The position numbers were made by a program, and so were the translations under genes. From Acanthaster planci (lineage: Eukaryota; Echinodermata; Asteroidea; Valvatida; Acanthasteridae): a stretch of 64,000 nt of DNA. This document shows, piece by piece, positions 62,541 through 64,000 of the stretch. Every line of letters starts with the position of its first letter. Within the stretch, counting starts at the first letter, position 1. The notes beneath the pieces are model-generated. The model was not told the origin of the DNA, ran no database searches, and saw only the letters and a list, made by a program, of their open reading frames with translations. Location: positions 15,470-79,469 of the forward strand of contig NW_019091746.1 in the NCBI RefSeq assembly GCF_001949145.1, written 5' to 3'.

Positions 62541-62860
62541 AATCCATGGACCCCGTTACAGCAGTCAACAAGTGTTTTGTCATAACATGGTAACAGATTA
62601 CACTGAAAAGTTCTTACATGAACTAAAACCTGTGTAATTCATAAATGTGCGTGCACATGTACCGGTACATGAATATCATATCTAATTGCAATTGCACAAC
62701 AACATGGGGTAATGACTGATGGACGTGTTATGCGACGTATCCACTAAACCCATCTAAAGTCACCTGAAAACAAGCCTCTGCCAGCCCTCTGATCGGTAAA
62801 CTGAATGGGATCTCTCATGTCCTGTAAGCAGCTGTAAGTTTGTGAATTTCAGCTACAAAA

Positions 62861-63688
62861 ATGCCAAGAAAAGATAGGAAACAGTCGGCTGCAAATCCAG
62901 AAGATCCAGAGGATCCAGGCACCGCACTACACTGTACATACATCACGTGATCTGCCCGACCAATCACCAGACGCTGTGGTGTACAAGTCCAACGCTATTG
63001 TGGCACTACGAGGAGAAATCAGAGGGCTGGCAAACGATCTAAATTCCAAGCTAGATAAAGCAATCCTCAACTAAGAAACACTCTTTAGCAGAATAACTGG
63101 CATTGAGAACAAAAAGAGGGACACGGAGGAATCTTTGGTCTTCTCTTCCAAATCCATGGAAGAACTACAGGCGAAGAACGAATCCTTGATAGACAGGATC
63201 TCCAAGATGATGGTTGAATTGCAAACGGCAAAGATGAATGTCACAACCTTAAAGGAAGCGACCCTTAAGCTTGAACGGCACTCCCCCAGTTACAATCTCT
63301 GATTTGGCAGTGTCCCCAAAACCAGATCCGAGGATCCTGATTTCCCCGATAACGAGGTGAAAAGGATTCTCGCCGATAAGGAATGCCCGACACAGAAATT
63401 GAAAATGCCCACAGAACTGGATGTAAGCCTGATTCCTCCACCAACAAACCGGGACATATCTTGGCTAGGTTTATCTATTGCCCAGAACTACAAACTGTCT
63501 GGTCCTGTGCCGCGGCAACCCTGGCTAACACAGGAATCTTTGTCATGAGAGATCTCACGTCAGAAGATGTCAAGACCAAACGATTTCTCCGTGAAATCAT
63601 GAAGCGGGCCCACGAAGAGGGAAAGCGTGCCATCTTCAAGCAAGGCAACCTGTACATCAATGGGGTGAAATATGTCCCTCCCCCATGA
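62861..63688 (+). pseudogene. L1-like non-LTR retrotransposon ORF1 (Transposase_22 type), broken
   Basis: ORF1 proteins of L1-type elements are RNA-binding chaperones with a coiled coil, an RRM and a C-terminal domain. ATG at 62861 starts MPRKDRKQSAANPEDPEDPG. A coiled-coil-like stretch follows (LRGEIRGLANDLNSKLDKAI; later ENKKRDTEESL). The C-terminal half reads ENAHRTGCKPDS, GHILARFIY, then FVMRDLTSEDVKTKRFLREI and LYINGVKYVPPP, ending at TGA 63686-63688. In-frame stops occur near 63072 and 63299, and the RRM region changes frame near 63390. No ORF2 is visible in the remaining 312 bp. Confidence 0.75.
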
Positions 63689-64000
63689 ATACCGGTGAAT
63701 ATCTCAATACTTGTATATTAATCATAGCTTGGATTATCCATGTCACGGTTATGTGGTGATGACTTTTTCTTCTTCTGATAGGACCTTGTACATGTAAGTC
63801 CTTTACTTCTTTGACTCTTATGCTGCATTCTTAAATTGACCCTGCTAGCACATGTGTAGAGTGTTTTTTTCTGGCTTTCATTGAGTACTTAGGTCATCCC
63901 TTTTATGGTCATTCACATCCATTCCTGTTTTATGTTGTCTGATATTTGAAATTGGTATTTGTATATGTGTATAAGTTGTTTTGTTAATTCCTGTTAAGTT
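63689..64000. other. Sequence after the ORF1 relic
   Basis: AT-rich, with no ORF2 start or other feature that I can recognise before the window ends. Confidence 0.5.

Noticed and set aside
1-64000. CRISPR array, operon or other prokaryotic system
   Set aside because: The window has spliced exons and animal retrotransposons; the tandem repeats lack the repeat-spacer pattern of CRISPR.

Overview
This is a eukaryotic genomic window from an animal, almost certainly a marine invertebrate. Long introns with GT..AG boundaries, a multi-exon synaptic scaffold gene, LINE and SINE fragments, and TTAA-flanked DNA transposons all point that way. Introns and intergenic DNA are densely sprinkled with short self-complementary runs built from TACATGTA and ACCGGT. 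I suspect an invertebrate deuterostome, but the sequence alone does not fix the phylum.

The main content is one gene on the minus strand, a SHANK-family postsynaptic scaffold. I could trace 17 coding exons by hand, from a putative ATG at 44522 down to 1449, and every junction keeps the reading frame. The exons encode, in order, an N-terminal ubiquitin-like (F0/FERM-type) domain, an ankyrin-repeat block, an SH3 domain, a PDZ domain and a very long Ser/Pro-rich region, about 1407 residues in all. The last exon seen ends in a splice donor at 1449. The rest of the protein, including the SAM domain expected for this family, lies off the left edge. A second exon-like ORF at 47279-47665 on the same strand ends in a donor of the same phase, so it is either an alternative first exon or part of an unknown neighbour.

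The introns are a transposon graveyard. Intron 12 holds a 3.5-kb piggyBac element (11538-15022) with both terminal repeats, TTAA duplications and a broken transposase. At least three short relatives (5222-5816, 6493-7247, about 30431-31014) and one orphan end (27949-27985) share its termini. One of these carries a nested 194-bp TTAA element. There are also a 498-bp perfect-style foldback element (29414-29911), several other inverted-repeat MITE candidates (6111-6279 and its relative 31319-31479, 8036-8281, 16414-16669, 35796-36748), 3' ends of CR1/L2-like LINEs (16925-17215 minus, 27700-28680 plus, 56870-57115 plus), tRNA-derived SINEs (45128-45500, 52161-52350, 32093-32160), and tandem repeats (1-250, 20780-21430, 62316-62455).

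The right third (47.7-64 kb) holds no gene I can support apart from transposon debris. At the far right there is a broken L1-like ORF1 (62861-63688).
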